From UBA917 sp964435085 (GTDB taxonomy: Bacteria; Patescibacteriota; Patescibacteriia; Patescibacteriales; Patescibacteriaceae): a stretch of 5,361 nucleotides of DNA. The stretch covers positions 1 to 5,361 of the forward strand of contig CAYSXQ010000027.1 in assembly GCA_964435085.1 (NCBI GenBank), read 5' to 3'. A program made the position numbers and the translations under genes. Shown here in pieces: positions 1 through 4,819 of the stretch (positions are counted from its first letter, which is position 1; each line of letters opens with the position of its first letter). The notes under the pieces are model-generated. The model saw nothing but the letters and a program-made list of their open reading frames with translations. It made no database searches and was not told where the DNA came from.

Positions 1-18
1 ATAGTCTATCATTACCTC

Positions 19-531
19 ATGTTCAACTTCCTCATCAATCTCCTCACCTTCCCCGGCGTCATGCTCCATGAATGGTCGCACCAATTCTATTGTCATCTTT
101 TCAAAGTTCCAGTTCTCAAAGTCGTCTATTTCCGCTTCGGTAATCCCATGGGCTATGTCGTCCACGCCGAGCCTAGAAGCCTCAGCGCCGCCTTCTGGAT
201 CAGCATTGGTCCACTAACCATCAATTCCCTCTTTTGCTTTGCCCTGAGCTACAGCACACGCTACACCGAGCTTTTAAATTTAAAAATCTTCGCGCTCTGG
301 CTCGCCTTTGCCTTTGCCTTCCACGCGCTCCCCAGCAAACAAGACGCTACCAACATGCTCGACAAAAATAACAGTCTACTCAAACAAGGCAAGTTACATT
401 ATATAGTTTTCTGGCCATTCGTTGGCCTCGCCTATCTAATCCTGGTCATCGCCAATAAATTAAAATATTTATCACTAGATTTTATTTATGCCATTGCTCT
501 AATGTATCTGGCCGGTGGTTTGAAATTTTAA
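19..531 (+). CDS. Small integral-membrane metalloprotease-like protein (HExxH, M50/RIP-like)
   Basis: A 170-residue membrane protein, probably a zinc-dependent intramembrane or membrane-associated protease. Seen: the first hydrophobic helix ends in a zinc-binding HExxH motif (HEWSH, residues 17-21) preceded by FPGV. Further hydrophobic segments lie near residues 55-78, 88-104, 127-146 and 152-168. A second motif, HALPSKQDA (102-110), has the proline-to-aspartate spacing of the third-ligand motif (NxxPxxxxDG) of site-2-protease-like M50 peptidases, so Asp109 is the best candidate third ligand. The protein is far shorter than typical RIP proteases and has no PDZ domain. The frame is open back to base 1, so a start outside the window cannot be excluded. 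ATG at 19 is preferred because it places the catalytic helix right at the N-terminus, as is usual for this family. No Shine-Dalgarno is visible. Substrate unknown; it could also be an inactive relative. Confidence 0.72.
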   Translation: MFNFLINLLTFPGVMLHEWSHQFYCHLFKVPVLKVVYFRFGNPMGYVVHAEPRSLSAAFWISIGPLTINSLFCFALSYSTRYTELLNLKIFALWLAFAFAFHALPSKQDATNMLDKNNSLLKQGKLHYIVFWPFVGLAYLILVIANKLKYLSLDFIYAIALMYLAGGLKF

Positions 532-565
532 TACACAACTCTACCACCACAACAGGGAGTGACAG

Positions 566-634
566 GAATTTTGAGATTTGGAGCTTGTGATTTGTGATTT
601 ATTTGGAACTTAGAACTTGGGATTTGGAAATTCG
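566..634. repeat. Degenerate TTTGGAA/TTTGTGA word-repeat tract
   Basis: This part of the spacer between the metalloprotease gene and ychF is built from near-repeated 7-10 base words: gatttgga, gtgatttgtgattt, tttggaactt, agaacttggga and tttggaaatt. It has no coding potential or clear hairpin. The same word family recurs inside the methylase gene at 2072-2106. It resembles low-complexity tracts that I associate with Patescibacteria intergenic regions, but that link is recollection and was not tested here. The rest of the 174-base spacer (532-705) holds only the possible ychF promoter. Confidence 0.5.
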
Positions 635-653
635 ATAGCCACTATTGCATATT

Positions 654-681
654 TGCCAATAATCCAATATAGTGTTTTAAT
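654..681 (+). promoter_or_regulatory. Possible sigma70-type promoter for ychF
   Basis: TTGCCA (654-659) and TTTAAT (676-681) each match the -35 and -10 consensus at five of six bases, with a 16-base spacer. Transcription would begin near 688, giving a leader of about 18 nt without a Shine-Dalgarno. A second TATATT at 686-691 has no matching -35. The region is A/T-rich, so chance matches are likely and this call is tentative. Confidence 0.4.
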
Positions 682-705
682 CAATTATATTAAATATTCT
701 ACTTT

Positions 706-1655
706 ATGTTATCAATCGGAATCGTCGGCCTACCGAACGTCGGAAAATCCACCCTCTTCAATACCCTGACCAAGAAGCAGGTCCCAGCCGAAAACTATCC
801 TTTCTGCACTATCGAACCCAACGTCGGTACTGTTGAAGTACCCGACGAGCGCCTCCACAAGCTAGCCGAGATCTCTAAACCTAAGAAAGTCATCTCCGCT
901 ATCATCGAATTCACCGACATCGCCGGTCTGGTAGCGGGCGCCAGCCAAGGCGAAGGTCTCGGTAACCAGTTCCTCGCCCACATCCGTGAATGCGACGCCA
1001 TCTGCCAAGTCATCCGTGATTTTGATAACTCCAACATCATCCACGTCCACAATCAGATCAATCCCGAACACGACAAAGCCGTCATCGATCTCGAATTAAT
1101 TCTTTCCGACCTCGCTACCGTCACCAAAAGACTAGATAAGTCCAGCAAAGAAACCAAAAGCGGCGACAAAAAGATCATTGCCTACGTCGAATTGCTCAAG
1201 CAAGTTCACGCTCAATTATCAGCCGAAAAACCAGTCCGCCTCATGGAACTTAGCGACGAAGACAAGCTAGCCCTCAAAGATCTCAATCTACTGACAGCTA
1301 AGCCAATGCTCTTTGTCATCAATAGCGACGACACTACTAAGCCTTGCGCTGACAACGAAATCCGCCTCAATATCAAATTAGAAAATGAAGTAGCGAGCCT
1401 CCCCACCGAAGAACAAGCCGAATACCTCGAGGCCCTCGGCATGAACGAAGCTGGTCTCTCCAAACTCATCCGCGCTTCCTACAAGCTCCTCGGCCTCCAA
1501 AGCTTCTTCACCACTGGCGCTGACGAAACCCGCGCCTGGACCGTCCCAGTCGGCGCCAAAGCCCCAGAAGCCGCCGGTGTCATCCACACTGATTTCATCA
1601 AAGGCTTCATCCGTGCCGAAGTCATCAAATGGCAAGACTTCATTGACTGCGGCTC
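706..1655 (+). CDS. ychF: Redox-regulated ribosome-binding ATPase/GTPase YchF (OLA1 family), 3' end lost in assembly gap
   Basis: Obg-family P-loop NTPase that binds ribosomes; bacterial YchF and human OLA1 hydrolyse ATP in preference to GTP and are linked to stress and redox responses. Seen: G1/Walker A GLPNVGKST (residues 8-16), the switch region around NYPFCTIEPNVG (30-41), G3 DIAG (71-74) followed by the glycine-rich GASQGEGLGNQFL, a helical insertion near 130-195, and NSDD (206-209) where GTPases carry NKxD. The C-terminal TGS domain begins near 265 (FFTTG) and includes AAGVIHTDF and GFIRAEVIKWQDF. The last readable residue is Gly316. The family is about 360 residues, so roughly 35 residues of the TGS domain lie in the N run. 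The frame that reopens after the Ns is antisense to the methylase and is not part of this protein. The ATG at 706 fits the family N-terminus; no Shine-Dalgarno is visible. Confidence 0.96.
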
Positions 1656-1755
1656 NNNNNNNNNNNNNNNNNNNNNNNNNNNNNNNNNNNNNNNNNNNNN
1701 NNNNNNNNNNNNNNNNNNNNNNNNNNNNNNNNNNNNNNNNNNNNNNNNNNNNNNN
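1656..1755. other. Assembly gap (100 Ns)
   Basis: Exactly 100 unknown bases, a common scaffolding placeholder, so the true size is uncertain. The missing sequence should hold the last ~35 codons and stop of ychF (+ strand) and the last few codons and stop of the methylase (- strand). The two genes converge here. About 100 bases would be just enough for ychF, so the genes may nearly touch or overlap at their 3' ends. Confidence 0.98.
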
Positions 1756-2831
1756 ATTTCAAAACCACTAATATCCGGCTCAATATTCACAAGACCCGAG
1801 GCCCCAGCCATCCGCGGCCAAATCATCACGACCTTCGAACCACTTTTCAAAATCTTCTTAAATTCTCTAATCGCATCAGAATAAAGATCATCTAATTCCC
1901 TTTTAACCTTCCTCAAATCCGCCCCCGGTCTCTGCGGACCAAGGTATGGCTCAGTCACAATAAAATCCACTTCACCAGGCTTAATCTCCGTAGCTAGCCG
2001 CCTCACATCACATTTAAAAATTTCTGCCTTGGGAAATTGACCATTGGAAATCCTGCCTGCCGGCGGGCACGGTGTTTGGAAATTTGAAATTGAAAATTGG
2101 AAATTGTGCTTCGAATCTTCCACTGCTTTCTCAGACAAATCCGTCCCAATCAAACCTCTATATCCCATCAGTGCCGCCTCAGAGAGCATAGTTCCAGATC
2201 CACAAAAAGGATCAAGCAAAGTTTTATTCAAAGCAGTTCCGGCCAAATTAATCATCATCTGCGCGAGCTTCGGCGGCAACATCCCACTAGCATCATCACG
2301 CGCCGGTCGCCCATAATCACGAGCTGACAAGGCCTTAAAAGGCTGCACGACAGTCGTCTTACCCAGCCAATAACCATTGTGAGTCTTGATAAAAACAATC
2401 TCCGTCCCACCACTAGTCAATTTATTCTGCTCCACCACAACACTCGACAGTACTCTCTCACGACTAGTCACATAGCGCGGACTACGATCAGCAATTTTTA
2501 ATTCCTTTTTCAAAGACAAGGCTAATTTCAAAAAATCATGATTAGCGCCATACAAAGAAATACCAAAGAAAGGCTTAGTCGCCTTTTCAAGCACAGCCTT
2601 AATCGCTTCCTTAATATTACGATCAGCCAGATCTGGCACAAGCTGTACAATTTCTCCCATCTTCACCGTTCCACCAAGCCGATTATTCAAAGCAACTAAA
2701 TCCAATCCCTCAGACTCAATCACCAAAGCCCCTGAGCTAAAGCTCAGATATCTAGCAGATTCTCCCAGCAAAGCAAAAATCTCCGCCAAAGACAGATCGG
2801 GATGATTACCAAAAATAAAGAAGTATTTCAT
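1756..2831 (-). CDS. TRM11-like THUMP/UPF0020 class I SAM-dependent RNA methyltransferase, 3' end lost in gap
   Basis: Probable RNA guanosine N2-methyltransferase of the TRM11/Trm-G10 type; the substrate (perhaps tRNA G10) is inference. Visible residues number 358. Residues 1-60 are a lead-in domain (MKYFFIFGNHPDLSLAEI), and about 60-160 is a THUMP-like RNA-binding region. GRPARDDASGMLPPKLAQ (174-191) leads into the SAM-binding motif I DPFCGSGT (207-214), then motif II around IGTDLS (228-233). The motif IV position reads TEPYLGP (293-299) rather than the usual DPPY. Residues 243-268 are a repeat-derived insertion between motifs II and III. The start at 2831 is chosen because MKYFF fits the family N-terminus; ATG at 2843 and TTG at 2867 are possible but add unconserved residues. 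A GGTGG lies only 3 bases before the start, so it is a poor Shine-Dalgarno. Only a few C-terminal residues should be missing. The gene lies 39 bases downstream of the terminator of the 130-residue gene and may depend on read-through or an internal promoter. Confidence 0.85.
2031..2106 (-). repeat. In-frame repeat-plus-palindrome insertion inside the methylase gene
   Basis: On the + strand this stretch contains a near-perfect 16-base palindrome (2054-2069, TGCCTGCCGGCGGGCA, with one T/G opposition that would be a wobble in RNA). It is flanked by TTGGAAAT-type words at 2036-2051 and 2075-2106. Read on the - strand it encodes residues about 243-268, a low-complexity run including NFQFSISNFQ and CPPAGR. 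It lies between two conserved methylase motifs and keeps the frame. The word composition matches the intergenic tract at 566-634, which suggests a small mobile or expandable element. That origin is inference. Confidence 0.6.
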
Positions 2832-2869
2832 ATTCCACCACATTAACACATATTCTTTAAAATTCAAAT

Positions 2870-2898
2870 AAAAAAAACCGCCCTAATTATAGGACGGT
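2870..2898 (-). terminator. Intrinsic terminator of the 130-residue gene, overlapping its stop codon
   Basis: On the - strand, ACCGTCCTA pairs with TAGGGCGGT through nine base pairs (one G-T) around a TAAT loop (2877-2898), followed directly by eight Ts (2870-2877). The TAG stop at 2883-2885 lies within the 3' arm. This is a textbook Rho-independent terminator ending the upstream unit before the methylase. Confidence 0.9.
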
Positions 2899-3275
2899 AA
2901 ATCTGTCAATACACATTCATTCAAAACGCTGGCAAATTCAGCAGCATTTCTGACAAGTTCGCTTATCTCTTTTTTTTCAGAAAATATCAAGGAGTCATCC
3001 AATTGTTCACATAACTCCAAATGATAAGCATTAAGCCTAAGCATTTCCTCGTCGATTCTAGCAATAGTCTTACGAGTACCGGCTATTAGAGAAGCCTTGC
3101 TAATAGCAGCGACGCTCAAAATTTTCTTAGATTGATCACCACCTTTTTCAATATCCGCTAATTCACCGAGACACCGCTGTCTTTTTTTAAAAAGCTTCTG
3201 AATATCCAGATTAACTTCGCTAACATTCTTCAAAAGACTAAAAATCGCTGCAAAAGTAAGGGACGTGGCTTTCAT
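2883..3275 (-). CDS. Hypothetical helical protein, 130 residues
   Basis: I do not recognise this protein. It is rich in Leu, Glu, Lys, Ser and Ala and appears almost wholly helical. Two stretches with heptad-like hydrophobic spacing lie around residues 18-48 (charged, including LFKKRQRCLGELADIEK) and 70-125 (including ARIDEEMLRL and LCEQLDD), so a helical hairpin or coiled-coil bundle is likely. The N-terminus (MKATSLTFAAIFSLL) is mildly hydrophobic but has no convincing signal peptide or membrane span. There are three cysteines but no metal-binding pattern. That it is a real gene is well supported: near-consensus promoter, GGAG ribosome binding site 7 bases before ATG, and a strong terminator. 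It is transcribed divergently from the rpsF operon. It looks more A/T-rich than its neighbours and is the only gene here with a clear Shine-Dalgarno, so it may be a lineage-specific or acquired gene. Function unknown. Confidence 0.78.
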   Translation of the reverse strand: MKATSLTFAAIFSLLKNVSEVNLDIQKLFKKRQRCLGELADIEKGGDQSKKILSVAAISKASLIAGTRKTIARIDEEMLRLNAYHLELCEQLDDSLIFSEKKEISELVRNAAEFASVLNECVLTDLPSYN

Positions 3276-3282
3276 TTCGAAT

Positions 3283-3286
3283 CTCC
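3283..3286 (-). promoter_or_regulatory. Shine-Dalgarno GGAG of the 130-residue gene
   Basis: On the - strand GGAG is followed by 7 bases (ATTCGAA) and then ATG at 3275. This fixes the start of the gene and shows that the host probably uses anti-Shine-Dalgarno pairing at least sometimes, although the other genes here lack such a site. Confidence 0.8.
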
Positions 3287-3319
3287 AATATTATAATAAA
3301 TAGAACAAATTATACCCAT

Positions 3320-3348
3320 AGTATATCACAAAACAAACAATTTGTCAA
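3320..3348 (-). promoter_or_regulatory. Strong sigma70-type promoter of the 130-residue gene
   Basis: On the - strand a perfect TTGACA -35 (3348-3343) is separated by exactly 17 bases from TATACT (3325-3320), a five-of-six -10. Transcription should begin near 3313, giving a 5' leader of about 38 nt. The match is good enough to suggest strong constitutive expression. Confidence 0.85.
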
Positions 3349-3371
3349 GTAATACTCCTGAATCACCTCTC

Positions 3372-3400
3372 TTGACTCTTTTTTTAGCTTATGTTACATT
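3372..3400 (+). promoter_or_regulatory. Sigma70-type promoter of the rpsF-ssb-rpsR-efp operon
   Basis: TTGACT (3372-3377, five of six) and TACATT (3395-3400, four of six) have a 17-base spacer. The expected start is near 3407, about 154 nt before rpsF, so the whole structured leader would be transcribed. The -35 box lies 23 bases from the -35 box of the divergent gene, so the two polymerase sites are back to back. Confidence 0.7.
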
Positions 3401-3428
3401 ACTTCCAACAATTTAAACCTTTTCCATC

Positions 3429-3534
3429 TGTGGTCGATTTGATCACGAGTGCTACTAGATAGCACTAAGGGTATTCTCCTCGCCTTCCGAAGAACGGCTA
3501 ATATTAGGGAATATCGGGAGGTTTTTTTATTTTT
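3429..3534 (+). promoter_or_regulatory. Structured rpsF mRNA leader, candidate S6:S18 autoregulatory element or attenuator
   Basis: Between promoter and rpsF three hairpins follow each other closely. The first is GTGGTC/GATCAC (3430-3446). The second is AGTGCTA/TAGCACT around CTAGA (3448-3466). The third is a long stem in which 3470-3479 pairs with 3507-3515 (nine pairs, U3477 bulged), enclosing a nested hairpin GCCTTC-CGAA-GAACGGC (3482-3498, C3495 bulged). An alternative fold pairs CCTC(G)CC (3478-3484) with GGGAGG (3516-3521) immediately before seven Ts (3522-3528). It uses bases of both the long stem and the nested hairpin, so the two folds exclude each other. Rho-independent attenuation is therefore plausible. 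In other bacteria S6:S18 binds a CCG-containing structure in the rpsF leader; a CCG does lie in the nested loop (3487-3489), but I cannot confirm a match to the known motif. Confidence 0.6.
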
Positions 3535-3536
3535 AA

Positions 3537-3548
3537 GACCCTCGGGTC
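3537..3548 (+). promoter_or_regulatory. Small hairpin just before the rpsF start
   Basis: GACC-CTCG-GGTC is a four-pair stem with a four-base loop ending 12 bases before the rpsF ATG. No Shine-Dalgarno is present in the interval, so the hairpin sits where the ribosome would load. It could mark or shield the start site, though a palindrome this short may also be chance. Confidence 0.4.
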
Positions 3549-3560
3549 ACCTTACAAACT

Positions 3561-4079
3561 ATGGAAAAAAACACACCAAAGGACGGCGAAGTCCATTATG
3601 AGCTGTTGTACCTCATCGCCAACAAGTACAGCGAAAACGAACTCGATCCAATTAAGGCCAAGGTTGATAAGCTCATTACCGACCAAGGCGGTACCATTAC
3701 TTTGAGCCAAGATTGGGGCAAAAAGCGCCTCTCCTACGCTATCAAAGGCTTCTACCACGGTTATTACCACCTTTTGGAATTTAACCTCACTCCTGACAAA
3801 ACCAAGACTGTTGATAACACCTTGCGTTTGTCCAGCGAGATCCTCCGCCACCAGATCCTAAAGGCCAAGCTCAAGACCGAGGCTGAAATCAAGGCTACCG
3901 AAGCCCTTAAAGCCAAAATTGCTGCTAAGCAATCCGTTCTCGAGCCAGCCAGCGAAGTTGCTGCTAGCGAAACTCCAAGTGCTCCTAAAAATACTAAAAC
4001 TGAAGATGCTAGCAAAGTTGAATTAAGTAATTTAGACGATAAATTAGACGAGCTCATCGCTGCCGATAATTTACTTTAA
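3561..4079 (+). CDS. rpsF: 30S ribosomal protein S6 with long C-terminal extension
   Basis: S6 is a platform protein of the small ribosomal subunit that binds as a heterodimer with S18 beside 16S rRNA helices 22-23. Seen: the ferredoxin-like core spans residues 12-101, with YELLYLI (13-19), WGKKRLSYAIKGFYHGYYHLLEF (52-74, the family's conserved Trp-Gly-Lys/Arg...Tyr...Gly-Tyr-Tyr region) and LRLSSEILRHQILK (88-101). The protein has 172 residues against about 95-135 in most bacteria. There is an extra N-terminal arm of about 11 residues and a 70-residue Ala/Lys/Glu/Ser-rich tail ending in an amphipathic LDDKLDELI segment. The ATG at 3561 is the only reasonable start and has no Shine-Dalgarno. 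First gene of an operon; ssb follows after 25 bases. It is likely controlled by the structured leader upstream. Confidence 0.95.
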   Translation: MEKNTPKDGEVHYELLYLIANKYSENELDPIKAKVDKLITDQGGTITLSQDWGKKRLSYAIKGFYHGYYHLLEFNLTPDKTKTVDNTLRLSSEILRHQILKAKLKTEAEIKATEALKAKIAAKQSVLEPASEVAASETPSAPKNTKTEDASKVELSNLDDKLDELIAADNLL

Positions 4080-4104
4080 TATTTCATTAATTTAAACAAA
4101 AAAT

Positions 4105-4575
4105 ATGAATCTCAACAAAGCCATGATCATTGGAAACCTCACCAAGGATCCCGAAGTCAGACAAACCGGTTCTGGCATGCAAGTTGCCAGTTTCAGCATC
4201 GCCACCAACATGGTCTGGAAAGATGCTAGTGGTCAAAAGCAAGAAAAAGTTGAATTCCACAATATTGTCGCTTGGAAAAACCTCGCCGACATCTGCGCTC
4301 GCTACCTCAAGAAAGGCTCTAAAGTCTACGTCGAAGGCCGACTCCAGACTCGAGATTGGCAAGGCAAGGACGGACTCAAGCGCTACACCACCGAAATCGT
4401 TGCCGAGAACATGATCATGCTCGATGGCCGCGGTCAAGGAGGCGCTCCTACCGGCCCAAGCAACTACCAAGCACCAACTTCTAACCGCGACAGCAACGAC
4501 ATCGTCTACGATAATTTGCCTAGCTCTAATAATAACTCCGACGAAGAAATCAGCGTCGAAAATATTCCCTTTTAA
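4105..4575 (+). CDS. ssb: Single-stranded DNA-binding protein
   Basis: SSB coats single-stranded DNA during replication, recombination and repair and recruits partner proteins through its C-terminal tip. Seen in the 156 residues: an OB-fold at 1-107 starting MNLNKAMIIGNLTKDPEVR, with the conserved EFHNIVAW (50-57), YLKKGSKVYVEGRL (67-80) and YTTEIVAENMIML (94-106). Aromatic residues W38, F51, W57 and W85 are candidates for base stacking. A flexible Gly/Pro/Asn/Ser-rich linker spans 108-145, and an acidic tip, DEEISVENIPF (146-156), has the terminal Pro-Phe of the partner-binding peptide. Length and layout are normal for a bacterial homotetrameric SSB. The gene lies between rpsF and rpsR as in most bacteria (15 bases before rpsR), so it is co-expressed with ribosomal proteins. 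The leader before ATG is A-rich (AAACAAAAAAT) with no Shine-Dalgarno. Confidence 0.97.
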   Translation: MNLNKAMIIGNLTKDPEVRQTGSGMQVASFSIATNMVWKDASGQKQEKVEFHNIVAWKNLADICARYLKKGSKVYVEGRLQTRDWQGKDGLKRYTTEIVAENMIMLDGRGQGGAPTGPSNYQAPTSNRDSNDIVYDNLPSSNNNSDEEISVENIPF

Positions 4576-4590
4576 ATTTTAATTTAATTT

Positions 4591-4815
4591 ATGACAACTC
4601 AACCAATTAAAACTACTAAGACTTGCTGGTTCTGTCAGAATCAATGGGTCGACATCGACTACAAGGATATCGAAAGCTTGAAGAAGTTTACTAACTTCTA
4701 CGGTCAAATCTTGCCTAAACGCCGCACTGGTGTTTGTGCTGGTCACCAACGTCAGTTGGCCAACGCCGTCAAGCGCGCCCGCATCATGGCTTTGATGATT
4801 TTCACTAATCGCTAA
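4591..4815 (+). CDS. rpsR: 30S ribosomal protein S18, zinc-ligand (C+) form
   Basis: S18 pairs with S6 on the 30S platform. The 74 residues are the normal length. Seen: VDIDYKD (20-26), LKKFTNFYGQILPKRRTG (30-47) and the S18 signature around HQRQLANAVKRARIMAL (52-68). The four zinc ligands of the C+ form are all present: Cys12-x-x-Cys15 and Cys49-x-x-His52. The protein therefore probably binds one zinc, and nothing indicates a zinc-free paralogue nearby. The leader is almost pure A/T with no Shine-Dalgarno. The stop codon lies four bases before the efp ATG, so the two are probably translated together. Confidence 0.97.
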   Translation: MTTQPIKTTKTCWFCQNQWVDIDYKDIESLKKFTNFYGQILPKRRTGVCAGHQRQLANAVKRARIMALMIFTNR

Positions 4816-4819
4816 AGCT

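Noticed and set aside
532..705. CRISPR or direct-repeat array in the spacer
   Set aside because: The words are short, irregular and unspaced, with no constant repeat-spacer periodicity.
1378..1635. Antisense open frame opposite the end of ychF
   Set aside because: It mirrors the strongly conserved YchF frame; its composition (Gly, Phe, Glu, Asp runs) is typical of the reverse of a coding strand and it has no start signals.
1756..1884. Continuation of ychF after the N run
   Set aside because: The residues are the reverse of the methylase coding sequence (motif-bearing frame on the - strand) and do not resemble the conserved YchF C-terminus.
2832..2867. Upstream starts of the methylase (TTG at 2867, ATG at 2843)
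   Set aside because: The extra residues precede the typical MKYFF-type N-terminus; the TTG would start inside the sequence directly after the terminator T-tract and has no ribosome binding site.
3448..3466. tRNA, T-box or known metabolite riboswitch in the rpsF leader
   Set aside because: There is no cloverleaf, no conserved T-box sequence and no recognisable ligand-core motif; only consecutive hairpins are supported.
3516..3521. GGGAGG as a Shine-Dalgarno
   Set aside because: No start codon lies within reach; the next ATG is 3561, about 40 bases on. The G-run is better explained as the arm of a hairpin before the T-tract.
3276..3560. Additional small coding gene between the divergent promoters
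   Set aside because: No frame with a start site and plausible composition spans the region; it is accounted for by promoters and leader structure.
4087..4470. Antisense open frames over ssb and efp (also 4823-5053 and 5161-5343)
   Set aside because: They are shadows of conserved ssb and efp codons, without promoters or ribosome binding sites.
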